A DNA stretch of 64,000 nucleotides from Collybiopsis luxurians FD-317 M1 (lineage: Eukaryota > Basidiomycota > Agaricomycetes > Agaricales > Omphalotaceae). Positions 1 through 10,925 of this stretch are shown piece by piece (position 1 is the first letter of the stretch; each line of letters starts with the position of its first letter). The notes beneath the pieces are model-generated. The model saw only the letters and a program-made list of their open reading frames with translations. It was not told the DNA's origin and made no database searches. The position numbers were made by a program, and so were the translations under genes. The stretch lies in contig KN834873.1 in NCBI GenBank assembly GCA_000827265.1, positions 6,462-70,461 of the forward strand, read 5' to 3'.

Positions 1-59
1 TTTTCCAACCGTGCGTTTCTTCCTTTTTACTCCATTCTCATTCCGTTATCCGGTACTCT

Positions 60-600
60 CGTTTACTTTCCGTGTCTGTAGCCTATGATTTGTATTCGTT
101 ACAACTGTCTGATGCATCTTTCCTTTGTCCAGTCACTCTCCCCGTTCCACCACCACCTCAAACACCCGTTCGACCGCTTCCCTCGGCTCAGACCTCCCTA
201 TTGGCTCCTGACCCGCCCTCGCAGGGCCCATAGGTCCCCCGCCCACATTCGGAAGTATGTCTGTGACATCCTCGTAATCATCATCCCAAGCTCCCAGCCC
301 CCTCCTTTCATCCTCAAACACTCCCACAATCCCCATGACACCTGTCAATGGTGATACGCAGTCACAACCATTGACCCACGCGACCCTGACAATTCCAAAG
401 TCGAGTTCACATTGAGGCTCCGCCTTTGACGATTCCCATTTCCCCACGTATTGTTCAGGCATAGCTAGTCCCTGCGCCTCTCGGGGTCCGAACGAGGACA
501 GCGATTGGGAGGCAGTTGGTGGCGAGGTACATAGGAGCAGACGGTGTAGTCGATGAATGCTTCCGGCAAAACTGTCCACGCCAGAATTTGATTGAGTCGA
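60..600 (+). pseudogene. Relic of an unrecognised gene, 3' part (copy A)
   Basis: This is the A counterpart of the degenerate exons at 13915-15265 and 50660-52620. A readable plus-strand frame starts after a probable acceptor (ctgtag, near 80), reads YDLYSLQLSDASFL and runs into a proline-rich stretch (PVPPPPQTPVRPLPS) before a TAG where copy C has CAG. A later piece reads NEDSDWEAV near 490-520. An opposite-strand frame is open for 148 codons (133-579), but the plus-strand reading joins better to the upstream exons seen in copy C. I do not recognise the product. It is probably dead and was carried along with the receptor duplication. Confidence 0.35.
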
Positions 601-1095
601 GGGGTCAGCGGAGGGAGGGAAGGTTGCTAGTGGATATGTATAATTGTATTGATGTATGGTATTACAGTGCTTTTACGTAGTTCGTAACAGGTTTTTTTCT
701 GGACAAAAAACGAAGTCGTCGAAGTGCTGAGAATCTAGGGTAGGTTCAGCTGATGGTCGGCCTCACGCGCTCGGATGTTCTGAGCGTTCTGTCACTGTTT
801 TTCTTCCACCACCACTAGAATTCCACGATGAATAGCGTGGGCGTGAAGATGGAAAAAAAGCTTCATAATGCTGGATAATGTTAAAGTCATTCTTACGAGT
901 ACAGTACAGTACAATCAAGTACAATCGAGGTTGTTATAATCGATAGACTCAGGTCAAGGGCGTGACAGAGGTGGCGGGCTTTGCCGTACAGGGCGGCGCT
1001 AGTGTGGTTATACAGTCAAATGGAAGTCGATTCTCACACTGTTCAACCACGTGTCCTGTTCACTCCTTAACAACAACCATCATCTACGACTGATC
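601..1095 (+). promoter_or_regulatory. 5' flank and presumed promoter of NLR copy A
   Basis: There is no gene in this stretch. Positions 601-900 and 1010-1095 are shared with the upstream regions of copies B and C; about 900-1010 is unique to A and replaces roughly 500 bp present in B (including GTACAGTACAGTACAATC). The last 85 bp before the ATG are nearly identical in all three copies and contain a CACGTG (E-box-like) hexamer in A and an AC-rich leader (TTAACAACAACCATC), so the core promoter and 5' UTR probably lie here. No clear TATA box is visible. The stretch keeps CpG dinucleotides, unlike the gene body. Confidence 0.4.
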
Positions 1096-4000
1096 ATGTC
1101 GCAAGAAAATCTCATCCCCGAAAGCGATGCTCACGGCAAGTGATTGATTAAGTATGAATTCTCTTTATCTAACTCAGGATTGCAGAGCCAGGATCTCCCG
1201 GGCCTCGAGTATCAATCTTATCGGATGCATCCAATTTCGGAATAACAGGATCAGCCGCTTTCTACACTGCAGGAAGGGACGTTCATCGTCATGAGGTTCA
1301 TCAACATTTTGGTAAGGCAAATACTGATTTCTATCAGTCAGAAACATGACAGTCTTGCAAAACAGGGAAAGATAACATTGAACTTCTTAGAGAAAAGCTC
1401 AAGCCGGTCACTAATCCTGTCAAAAAACGGATCGGCTGCATGGGAGGAACACGTAGGATGATTATTCAGGATCTCCATCAGTGGGTTCTCAAGCCAGACA
1501 GCTGTATGGCGTGGATCCATGGGTTAGCTGGAAGTGGCAAGAGTGCAATAGCAGTCACACTTGCTGAAACACTAAGAGAAATGAATGACCAAGTTACCTT
1601 GGCATTGACCTTCCATTGTGTAAAAGGTCAAGAGACAAGTAATGCTTCCATTTTGGTGCCAACTATTGTCTACCATTTAGCAAAGATATATCCAGAATTT
1701 GCTAAAGCTTTACTGGATATACTTGAGAAGGATGTTTCTCTACATGTAGACAGTGTCCCACTCAGGGAGCAGTTGTCTATCTTGTGCAAACCATTGTATA
1801 CCATCAGAGCATCAAAGCCTGTTGTTATTATCATTGATGGACTAGATGAATGGGGAAAACCAATTGAGCAGTATACTCTTTTGAACCACTTGCAATCTCA
1901 TTCAATCAAGATTCAGTGGCTTCGAGTAGTAGTAACCAGCCGCCTCAATGTTGAAATACGAAGGGCAATGGTCAACAAGGAGCTTGTCTGGGATTTTGAC
2001 TTGACCAATGATTATACTGCTTATAGAGATATTGAGGTGTTTTTCAAGAAAAGATTTACATATTTAGCTGATGATGGAATCTCACAGAATGACATAGACA
2101 ACCTCATAACTAAAGCAGATGGATTGTTCATTTGGGCCCATACTGCAATGGAATTCATAGAATTAGGAATGGACATGGCAGCTAATGTTCAAGTAGTGTT
2201 GCAGTCAAAGAGGCAAGAGAGTGATATTGAGCATCCCCATGCCAGATTGTATAACTTGTATGCAGAGATCTTGAGGCAGTATTTCACCAATAAAAAAAGT
2301 CAGTCCCAATGCCAATTTATTGTAGGGTCAATCATTTCAGCCTATGAACCTTTGACAATGGACACTCTAGTGGCAATGCTTAAGCTAGGGTCAAATGTGA
2401 CTTATGCTGTGGTGAAGAAAGTCATTGATGTTTTGAAAGCAGTGTTATATTTAAACAATGGGAAGATTTATTACCATCTATCTTTGGCAGAATTTCTAGG
2501 CTCCGAAGAATGCCCCACAGAATTCAAGATTCAAAGAGCCTCACAACATCAGGATTTGGCTACAATCTGTATGAAAGTGCTCAATACAGAACTGAAATTT
2601 AACATCTGCAATCTAGAAACCTCCTCAATTCCAAACCATAAGATAAGGGATTTGGAAAAAAGGATTGACGAAAACATCTCACCTCAATTACAATACAGTG
2701 CACAATGGTGGACATACCATGTAGAGAATACTGAAGCAACTGATGTCATTGTCAAAGGTGTACGAGATCTTACAAACAGCTGTCAAATAATATTCTGGCT
2801 GGAATGTATGAGCTTAATGGGGAAAGTCAATGGAGTAATAGTTAGTACAAGTGCAATTAAAAAATGGGCTTGGAAGATAGAGGTAAGAATCGCTTTTCAG
2901 TGGGTGAGTGGTAATTGATACAGAGCTAGGACATAGTCATGAGAAATATAATGCAAGAATTGAAACAGTTTGCAAAAGTATTTGCTGTGGTATTACATGA
3001 TAGTACACCACATCTGTATTTATCAGGGTGTGCACTTACACCTTCAGACTCTATACTGAGAGAAGAAAATATTATAAATCCTAGAAAAGTTGTAAAAATA
3101 ACAAAATGTGGACAAGGGACAAGATGGGGGAAGATGTTGCATGCACTAAATACATATAGAAGTCAGAATTCAGTAGCATACTCACCTGATGGTCAATATG
3201 TGGTGGCTGCAGAAGATTGGAAATTGGAAATTTGGAATGCTCACACAGCTGTGAAGGTTGGCCAGATGCAACTCAATGGAAACATTGGGCAGTTTACTTC
3301 AGTGGCATATTCACCTAAGGGTCAATATGTAGTGTCTGGCTCTTCAGACAAGACAGTAAGATTTTGGAATACTCAAACATGTCTGCAGGTTGGGGAAGCA
3401 CTTAAAGGCCACACTGGTTGGGTTACCTCAGTTGCATATTCACCTGATGATCAATATGTGGTTTCTGGCTCTAATGATGGTACAGTAATCATTTGGAATG
3501 CTCAAGTAGGTCTGCAGGTTGGGGAGACCCTCAAAGGCCACACTGATAGAGTAACTTCAGTGGCATATTCACCTGATGGACAATATGTGATGTCTGGCTC
3601 TGCAGATAAGACAGTAAGAATTTGGAACGCTCAGACAAATTTGCAGGTTGGAGAGTCATTAAAAGGTCACATTGGTAAAGTTGCTTCTGTGGCATATTCA
3701 CCTGATGGTCAATATATCGTGTCTGGCTCTAGTGACACCACAGTGAGAATTTGGAATGCTGAATCAGGCCTACAGGTTGGGCAGACACTTCCAGGCCACA
3801 CTGAATGTGTTACCTCAGTGGCATATTCACCTGATGGTCAATATATTCTGTCTGGCTCTGATGATACAACAGTAAGAATCTGGGCTGCTCAAACATGCCT
3901 GCAGGTTGGAAAGGAACTCCAAGGTCATGTTGGCAAAGTTACCTCAGTAGCATATTCACCTGATGGTCAATATGTAGTGTCTGGTGGATCTGACCCTGAA

Positions 4001-5254
4001 TTCAGTCTCCGTAGTGACCCGACAATGATAATTTGGAATGCCCAATCATATCTGAGGGGTGAAGACCCATCCCAATCCCACACCGACAGGGTGACCTCAG
4101 TGGCATTTTCACCTGATGGTCAATATGTAGTGTCTGGCTCTCGGGATGAGACAGTAAGAATCTGGGCTGCCCAAACAGGTTTGCAGGTTGGCAAGCCACT
4201 TGAAGGCCACACTAGCACTGTTAGCTCAGTGGCATATTCACCTGATGGTCAATATGTAGTGTCTGGCTCTTATGATTGGACAGTAAGGATTTGGAATGCT
4301 CAAACAGGTCTGCAGGTTGGGGTGCCTCTCAAAGGCCACACTAAATGGGTGACCTCAGTGGCATATTCACCTGATGGTCAATTTGTGGTGTCTGGCTCTT
4401 TTGATGACACAGTAAGAATCTGGGCTGCTCAAACAGGTCTGCAGACTGTGGAGCCACTCACAGGTCACACTGATAAGGTTGCCTCAGTGGCATATTCACC
4501 TGATGGTCAAAATGTGGTGTCTGGCTCTTGGGATAAGACAGTAAGAGTTTGGAATGCTCAAACAGGTCTGCAGGTTGGGTGGCCACTCAAAGGCCATACT
4601 GACAGGGTAACTGCAGTGGCATATTCACCTGATGGTCAGTATGTAGTGTCTGGCTCGAATGATAAGACGATAAGGATTTGGAATGCTCACACAGGTCTGC
4701 AGACTAAGGAGCCCCTCAATGGCCACATTCATGATGTTTGCTCTGTGGCATATTCACCTAATGGACAATATGTGGTGTCTGGCTCTTCAGGAGGGACAGT
4801 AAGAGTTTGGAATACACAAACAGGTCTGCAGGTTGGGGAACCACTCCAAGGGCACACGAATCGGGTTACCTCAGTAGCCTATTCACTGGATGGCCATCAT
4901 GTAGTATCTGGCTCATCTGATAACACTGTAAGAATTTGGACCACTCAAATATCAGGGCATAGTCATGATCCCTCCCCCTCAGTTTACACTCCTCCTTCTG
5001 GAGCCATTCTTCCCTATTCATATCACATTCCCCTTCCTCCGGGTATTTCATTAGGTCATATTGATAACCGTGGCTGGCTCTGCTCTCAAGATGGGGAACT
5101 CATTCTTTGGCTTCCTCCCTGGATAAGGGGTGGTTTCAGAGATAAATTCCAAATTCATACTATTCCTCCTAATGCTGTAAATTCTGCCCTTACTGTGGAC
5201 TGGTCAAATTTTGTTTATGGAATGAAATGGACTGACTGTTGGGATTCCACTTGA
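1096..5254 (+). CDS. NACHT-WD40 (NLR-like) receptor, copy A, apparently intact
   Basis: My model is four exons: 1096-1139, 1178-1311, 1366-2882 and 2930-5254 (1339 residues). The introns are 38, 54 and 47 nt, and all junctions keep frame. Exons 1-2 encode a short N-terminus with a glycine-rich motif (NFGITGSAAFYTAGRD, about residues 36-51). The NACHT domain follows: Walker A GLAGSGKS (112-119), Walker B IIIDGLDEW (214-222), and VVVTSR (247-252). After a helical linker come 14 WD40 repeats (about 645-1235), enough for two seven-bladed propellers, then a C-terminal tail with a partial repeat (DGELILWLPPW). The family acts in fungal non-self recognition, with the propeller as sensor and NACHT as switch. 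The stop is a TGC-to-TGA change that trims about eight residues relative to B. Intron 3 is essential: unspliced, frame ends at 2918. The family call is firm; the ligand is unknown. Confidence 0.85.
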
Positions 5255-7099
5255 ATTGCCGTATCAAACAGTAAATGTAAGTTCTCTTCCTCCTAAACTC
5301 CTTTGCACATTATTGATCTACCATTCAGGATTTTACACCTGCTTTTATCTTCCTGTTATGCCCTGACCATTATTCTTCATTACTTGGTTGTTTATTACTT
5401 ATATTGCTGCAGAGCACTGTTTTGATGCTTATCTAAGTGCCCATTCATTGAGCTTAATTCTACCACTGTTGTGCAACTATTCCACATCAACTACTGTTCT
5501 GCATTTTCCATTTTCAGAACTACCTGTGCGAGTTACTGCACTCTTTCCTTTTGGAGCTCTAGGCCACAGTGTTGGATCATCTATTCATTTTCAACTACAT
5601 ATTCGGTTGTCACAGGATACTAATATGCCAGAGACTGGGTTTCCCAACCTCAGTCTTGGAATTGTGCAGTAATGTCTTGTATCTCTGTCCCTGTCTTTGT
5701 TTTTTCCCGGTTCTTTGTCTCATTGGTATGTCTCTCAATATACTTTACTGGTTGGAACCCATAGTGTGAGTTCCCTGTTAGCGCCTACTTCTGATTATTA
5801 GCAGGTCCAGAGTACTTGACTTAACTCTGGTGCTGTGCTCTGTACAATTGAGGTTGAGGTTGCAGACCCCTCTAATATTATTGCAGCATGGGGATCCCAT
5901 AACTGAGTAGTGAGTGGTGAGATGGCAACCCTTTACTTGTGTGACCCTTATTGTCGTACTGAGAAAATACCAAAATAACTTGAATATAAAGGCGGATGCT
6001 TTAAGCAACTCAATAGTATCAACATTTAAGTGCCCAGTATCAGAGTACCAGGAATTACTTCAACTGTATCTATCCTTAACACTGCCTGCGGCAGCAATCC
6101 CCAATTCCATCAAGAGTAAGTAATTGTTCTGTTGCAATGGTGATACATTCAGTTGCAATGTTATCAACTGAACTCTTCAGAGTGTTCAGGAAGCTAATTG
6201 ATGAAATGTCACTGGGAATATCAATCCTCTTTTTTGAGAGGAAAATATCTGAACAAACAATGTGCAATATCAGCTCCAAATGTTTGCAAATACATCTCAC
6301 AGATAGACAAGTACAGATTCCCACCGAAGGGCAAATGAGTGGTATACAGCTTGACACATGTTCTCACAATGTTTGGGACAGCAGCAGATTTGGTAGTTCA
6401 AGAAGGATTTGAGGGAAAGGGCATCAGGGTCTCTAGCTTTAGTTTTTTTCAGTTGTAAGTCTCTCAATGAGTCAGCAGCAGGGGAACCCTGAAAGGGACA
6501 TCAGGTAACTGTATTGCCATATCCATTGGCAGTAGTTATCATTTACACAAGGTCTATCCCAGTGAGTGGAGAGAAAATAGTCCCTTAAAGGTTTTCATAT
6601 AATTCTGTGGCATGAGAATATAGAGATTAGTTAAGAGTGTATGAAAGAGTTACCTACTGGGGCAAAATTTAGGAAGATTTTGGCCAAATGTAGTAAACAT
6701 AGCCCTCCATTCCCTCCAGTCAGAGTTGGGGATCACTACTCCTCACAATTATAGTAATAGGTGAGTTCTCAGCTAGTTGTGAGCTTTGCAAAGAACTGCT
6801 CTTAACCCAATCAGATCAGACTGACAGGTGTAGTACATGAGTACTGAAGGAGGTCATCAAAGGTTCCCTTACAGTGAACACTTCAGGAAGCAACCAGTGA
6901 ACCAAAGGATGTGTTGTAGACTTGTTTTGTTACTTCATTGAACATGTTGGGGTACAGAATAGGTGAAGAGGGGGGTGTGTAAAAAGCTCAATAAGCTTAC
7001 TCTCCTATAGAGAAGTTCACTCACTTGGTGTCATTGAAGCAACAGATCACCACAAGTTTAGCTAGTTTTACCAGAGTTCACTTGTCTATAAGCTTATCA
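5255..7099 (+). other. 3' flank of NLR copy A (UTR intron and conserved non-coding tail)
   Basis: A probable intron (5277-5328, GTAAGT to CATTCAG) lies just after the stop. In copies B and C the same splice completes the stop codon (T joined to GA). Beyond it the sequence stays alignable to B up to about 7040 and to C up to about 6550. Short frames are shared (for example CPVSEYQEL at about 6030 and FERKISEQ at about 6230), but they lack introns, starts or a family I know. I read this as 3' UTR plus flank, with a low chance of an unrecognised small gene. Confidence 0.5.
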
Positions 7100-7107
7100 G
7101 GTGCAAT

Positions 7108-7854
7108 TAGTGTTGCAGCAGCTTGGCTAGCCACAAGTTGACTCACCTAGCTGCAGCTCTCACACTCAGCCAGCTCAATAGCTGGAATGAACCAACTTGA
7201 AAAAGCTTTAGCTGACTTGAGCTGGGGTCAAGCTGACTTTGAGCTGGCTAGCCAGATGCAAAAAGCCCTTCAATATCAATGTAGAAGTGGAATACAATAA
7301 GGGCACAAGTGAACAAAAAGTACAGGCTGCTAAGCCTTGATTGAGTGCTTAACGGATGTTGTGGATTGACATAGTTACATTGCCTGATGTAATGATGTGA
7401 GTGACATGGCAAGTGTAGTAACATGCAACAGTGTTTGGATACCATAGTGAACATGGCAAAATTCTCTCAAATTGGCCCATAATTTGATTGCAGTCTCAAA
7501 ATGCAAATTAATTAAAAGTTGTAGCTACATTTTTTGCAGGAAAGTACTTTGATACACATATACATATTAAATATCCATGCAGTTTTCAGTAGAAGCAAAG
7601 ATTAATGCAAGAAAGGGTCTTCAGTGAACCAAAAGATGAAATGTGAGATTTGAAGTGAATTTCTGGATGGTTGTAAGGCAATTGACAGTTGAGCCAGTAG
7701 GAGTCAACCATGAGCCAGCTCCAAGCTGCAACATTCAGCTTGGAGCCATGGGAAGCTGGCTCACATGAGGGTGCCCACTGGCTGACTGGCTTAGCTCCAG
7801 CCCCTGATCAGCTCCAGCTATTAGCTGGCTTATTTGCAAGCCACAGCAACACTA
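7108..7854. mobile_element. hAT-type MITE with AGCTGG-rich interior
   Basis: The element has inverted ends TAGTGTTGC (7108-7116) and GCAACACTA (7846-7854). It is flanked by the identical 8-bp direct repeat GGTGCAAT (7100-7107 and 7855-7862), which is the target-site length of hAT transposases. It is 747 bp with no coding capacity. Both subterminal regions are packed with degenerate AGCTGGCT/AGCTTG words; the centre is AT-rich. Confidence 0.85.
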
Positions 7855-7862
7855 GGTGCAAT

Positions 7863-8644
7863 CTCAAGATCACTTGGAAGTAGGAAGCTTATACAGCACA
7901 ATCTGCAGGTCACTTGGCAGGCTGTTACATGCTCTACTGATATTCAAGTGGGCTCAATGTTTCAGACTTGTAGACAAAAGCTAGCAAGTCACTGACTGTT
8001 CAACATACAACTTTGTAGACTAGATCTTGGGCAGTATATGCTGCAGAGGTGAAGTCAATATGGGGTTCACCCTATATCCAGTCCCTCTCCTCAAGGTATG
8101 TCAATGACTTTTACAGTTTAGTTTTCAGGAGTTTCAAATGGATTTTCCTAACCAACTGAGTTCAGTGGCTGATGTGAGTGACAAAGTTAATCATGACCTT
8201 CATATGATCATTGCCTTCTCATACCTTTAGCATCAAGCAATCATATTAGTTTCATTCCCTTGTTTAACTGAAGCCAGTGTTGAACCTTCCAAGTTTGTAA
8301 ACCTCATTGCTAAACAGTTAGACTGTATAAGAACATATGCACTATATTTTCCCCTTGAGTAAAGTCCTTTGTCAAGCTAGGCCATCTTGCATTTCTACAA
8401 GTTTGTTTGAACATTGCCAACTGTGACCCTGCCAGTTGTCAATGTTCCTTCAAGGTAGACCACTCAGGACTTAGAACATAGGTGCTTCACAAGGCACCCT
8501 AAACATGTACTGTTGTTCAGCTACCATTTCCAGTACAATAGGTCTCTCCAGATTTGAGTCCTCTATAATTCTCATTAGTTGAACTTACAAAACACAGGAT
8601 CTGGTGTTTTGTTAGATTTGAGCTGTGGCCAAAAAATCAGCTTA
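7863..8644. other. Gene-free stretch, mostly shared with block B
   Basis: From about 7980 this aligns to 22676-24045 of block B and contains no credible gene. It holds the empty site (ACCCTAAA near 8500) of the hAT MITE found in B at 23170. Positions 7863-7980 are private to A. Confidence 0.6.
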
Positions 8645-8873
8645 TTACAAGTGCATGGAATGGAATGGAATGCCGAGTTTCTGCTCTGACAATTCTGTGC
8701 CTGATCCAAGGCAGGCAATTTTAAATTGATCTAATTTTTGCAATCTATACAGTTTTAGTTAGTTTTTGTTACATTGATGATTGATGATCGAGGATCCACG
8801 AGGTAATTTGTTCCAATTACCGAAAAGGGCACGAGTCCCGCCACGCATTAGCGTTGGCCCACTATGTGTCAAG
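8645..8873 (-). mobile_element. SINE-like dispersed repeat, copy 1
   Basis: Read on the minus strand, it begins CTTGACACATAGTGGGCC and ends CATTCCATGCACTTGTAAT. Three relatives lie at 11457, 45275 and 55086. Block B lacks it: A reads AGCTTAT-[element]-TCAATGATCC while B reads AGCTTATCAATGGTCC (about 24030), so its borders are defined by a paralogous empty site. It is about 229 bp and non-coding. An A-rich end (seen best at 55086) suggests copying from RNA. Confidence 0.65.
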
Positions 8874-9830
8874 TCAATGATCCATTCTGACTATCCACCA
8901 TTGTGAAGAGAGCTTTATAATGACCTTATCACAGGCTGTCATAATAGCAGGAAAGGTATAATCCCTTTATCACGGGTGCTCACCATGCTGGACTGTGATA
9001 AAGGTATCATACTGCTGCGACATTGTGATGAGCCAGTATTCTCTCTCTATACAGTCACCAAAGTAAACAAAAGATAGATAACACAAATTTTATGAAAGTT
9101 AAAGTGCTTTTCCCTATCAGAAGACAAGGTTCTTAGCTTACTTGGGGGATGTGGGCCATTGTGCTGTGTGCATGGCATCTATGAGTCCAGACACTTATAT
9201 TGATGTACAAGTTTGGAATACTATTGCTTACCCACAAGTCAGCCACCCTCTGGTGCTTGGCCATTTCATACCTGTTGGATCCTACACATTCAGATCCATA
9301 GTGGGAGTGTAGTAATACAAAATAGGAGCTTCGAGTGAAGCTCTAGCCAGGGTTTGATGCTAAGTGGGTGGGATTATAGTTGATCAGATACCCTTTCAGG
9401 ATAGCCAAAAAACATGATTTCCTAAGGGAGATTCTCAGGTGTTTGCCCTTTACTGCTGTTCTCTCAATGACAGGAACAGCAAAGACAACAGGAAGAGAAC
9501 AACAGGAAGAGAATGACAGCCAAGTGATGGAGAATAAATGTCAAGAAGTGGCAATGTAGCAAAGAGAAAGAAAAAAAAAAGGTAAAAATTAAAGGGAGTG
9601 GGAGAAAGGGCAATAAGAGGGGAGGGTGCACAGAGCTACATGAAAAAGCACAGAGGGAAACAGAGGAAGGAGATTGTGGTGGTTGGAAAGTCATGCAAAT
9701 AATGCAAGTCACGAAAAGTGACAAGTCCAAATATGGGGATAAAATTCAATATATCAAGCTGTGAAAGACCATGGGAAAATGGTCAAGTCCCTTTGCAAGG
9801 CGATTCCTCCATTACATTCTGGACTCGTAA
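8874..9830. other. Gene-free stretch with a 690-bp purine-rich insert
   Basis: Positions 8874-8918 match block B (24040-24087). The part 9141-9830 is absent from B, where TTCTTAGCTTA runs straight into TCACAG (33780-33797). Within it, about 9460-9730 is strongly purine-rich on the plus strand (runs such as GGAAGAGAACAACAGGAAG). Its complement gives a long open frame of low-complexity Leu/Ser/Phe residues, which I take to be compositional and not a gene. No TIR or target duplication was recognised. Confidence 0.45.
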
Positions 9831-10835
9831 TCACAGTTATGTGCTGATTTACAGCCTGTTATACATATAAAAAATAGACAAGACTCAGTGATATATGCTG
9901 GTTTGAACTGAAGCTTAAACTGAACTGTTTATGGTTTAAACCAGCTGCAGTTCACAGTTTATTCAATTTGGGGCAGAGAGACTGGACTGGACCAGACCTT
10001 TGAACCCTACATTCTGAAGCTCAGATCATCAATGTGTTAGAAACCTATGCAAAAATACATGTATTACTGCAAATGACTGTACCATATATAGGAAGGTTAT
10101 CTTGTATATACACAGTACCTATAGTGAGGAGCCTTAATAGTGCAATTGTGAAATGATATGAATTGTATCCAGATCAAGGAGGAGCTTTTGGGAGAACTCC
10201 TGAAACTCAAGATTATTTAGGACTTTCAATGTGGTAGATACAAGAGAAAATTGCCAAGAGATCTACAAGTAAGCCAGCAACAATAGTTGGTACAACTAAT
10301 GTCATATAAAATTGGAGTGAACAAGCTCAGCGCCTTGTTATCAATAACTTATCAGTGTTACATAACCTGCCACATGAGTCAGACTTCATATCTGAGCTCC
10401 CCTAATGATTGCATGATGATCATGATCATGACACAAAGCAACCACTTGGGCTGCAACAAACAAGGGATATTGATTGTCTAATAGAGACTGTAAAAACTTG
10501 TCATTTCTCAGGTCAAAATAGTACAGGTGCAGATTTGTACCTGTATACCATCAATGTAGCGGGCTCTGGTACCAAGCCCTATAAATAATTTGATGTAGAA
10601 TCTAGTTCATATTTTTGTTGGATTTACAGCGGGAACTTGTTCAGTATTTGTATGCTGTGAGCATATATTGCTTATGTTAATACACTGGTTTGGAATTGAA
10701 TTTGAAACACGATCACCCCCACCACCTAACTGATGAAGCAAAAAATAGTCTCGTTACTCGAATATCATAACAGAGTTCCGACAGTTACCGGGGTCCCGAC
10801 GGCTTAATTTGACTATTGGTGATAGTTTTATTTAA
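9831..10835. repeat. Right arm of block A, paired with 33790-34870
   Basis: This is a one-kilobase segment matching the end of block B, including an AAACTG/GGTTTAAACCAG palindromic patch (about 9890-9960). No gene is visible. The last 100 bp retain CpG in this copy, while the block B copy shows TG or CA at the same places. Confidence 0.7.
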
Positions 10836-10925
10836 CCTAGAAGCTCGATAACGGTCTTTGCGAAGTGCATCGTTGCCCCCGACCGACAGCAAATTGATTT
10901 TCCCTATAATCAACAAGCATTCCAG

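Larger units (their letters stand above)
1..10835. repeat. Segmental duplication block A (NLR unit, first copy)
   Basis: Positions 1-6550 match 52073-60930, and 345-10835 match 15262-34870, at high identity by eye, including gene body, introns and 3' flank. Differences are mostly point changes plus whole insertions in one copy only. Private to block A are a 110-bp segment near 900-1010, the hAT MITE at 7108, a SINE-like repeat at 8645 and a purine-rich insert at 9141-9830. The left boundary lies outside the window. The right boundary is near 10835, where similarity to 34870 stops just before the membrane-protein gene. Confidence 0.85.

Noticed and set aside
1338..1520. Minus-strand frame at the NACHT 5' end, repeated at 16562-16906 and 55670-56104
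   Set aside because: It overlaps conserved exons and introns 1-3 of the receptor on the plus strand; splice sites and frame support only the plus reading.
4002..4199. Minus-strand frames across the WD40 arrays (also 4866-5051, 19412-19618, 20141-20431, 58438-58635)
   Set aside because: They recur at the same offset in each repeat and mirror the strongly biased repeat sequence on the other strand; they are antisense shadows.
8820..8850. B-box-like GGCACGAGTCCC in the SINE-like repeat as a pol III promoter
   Set aside because: It lies in the orientation opposite to the A-rich end and lacks a convincing A box, so it would not drive the element.
9464..9730. Leu/Ser/Phe-rich minus-strand frame
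   Set aside because: It lies wholly in a purine-rich tract whose complement reads as hydrophobic residues; no start context, intron or homology.
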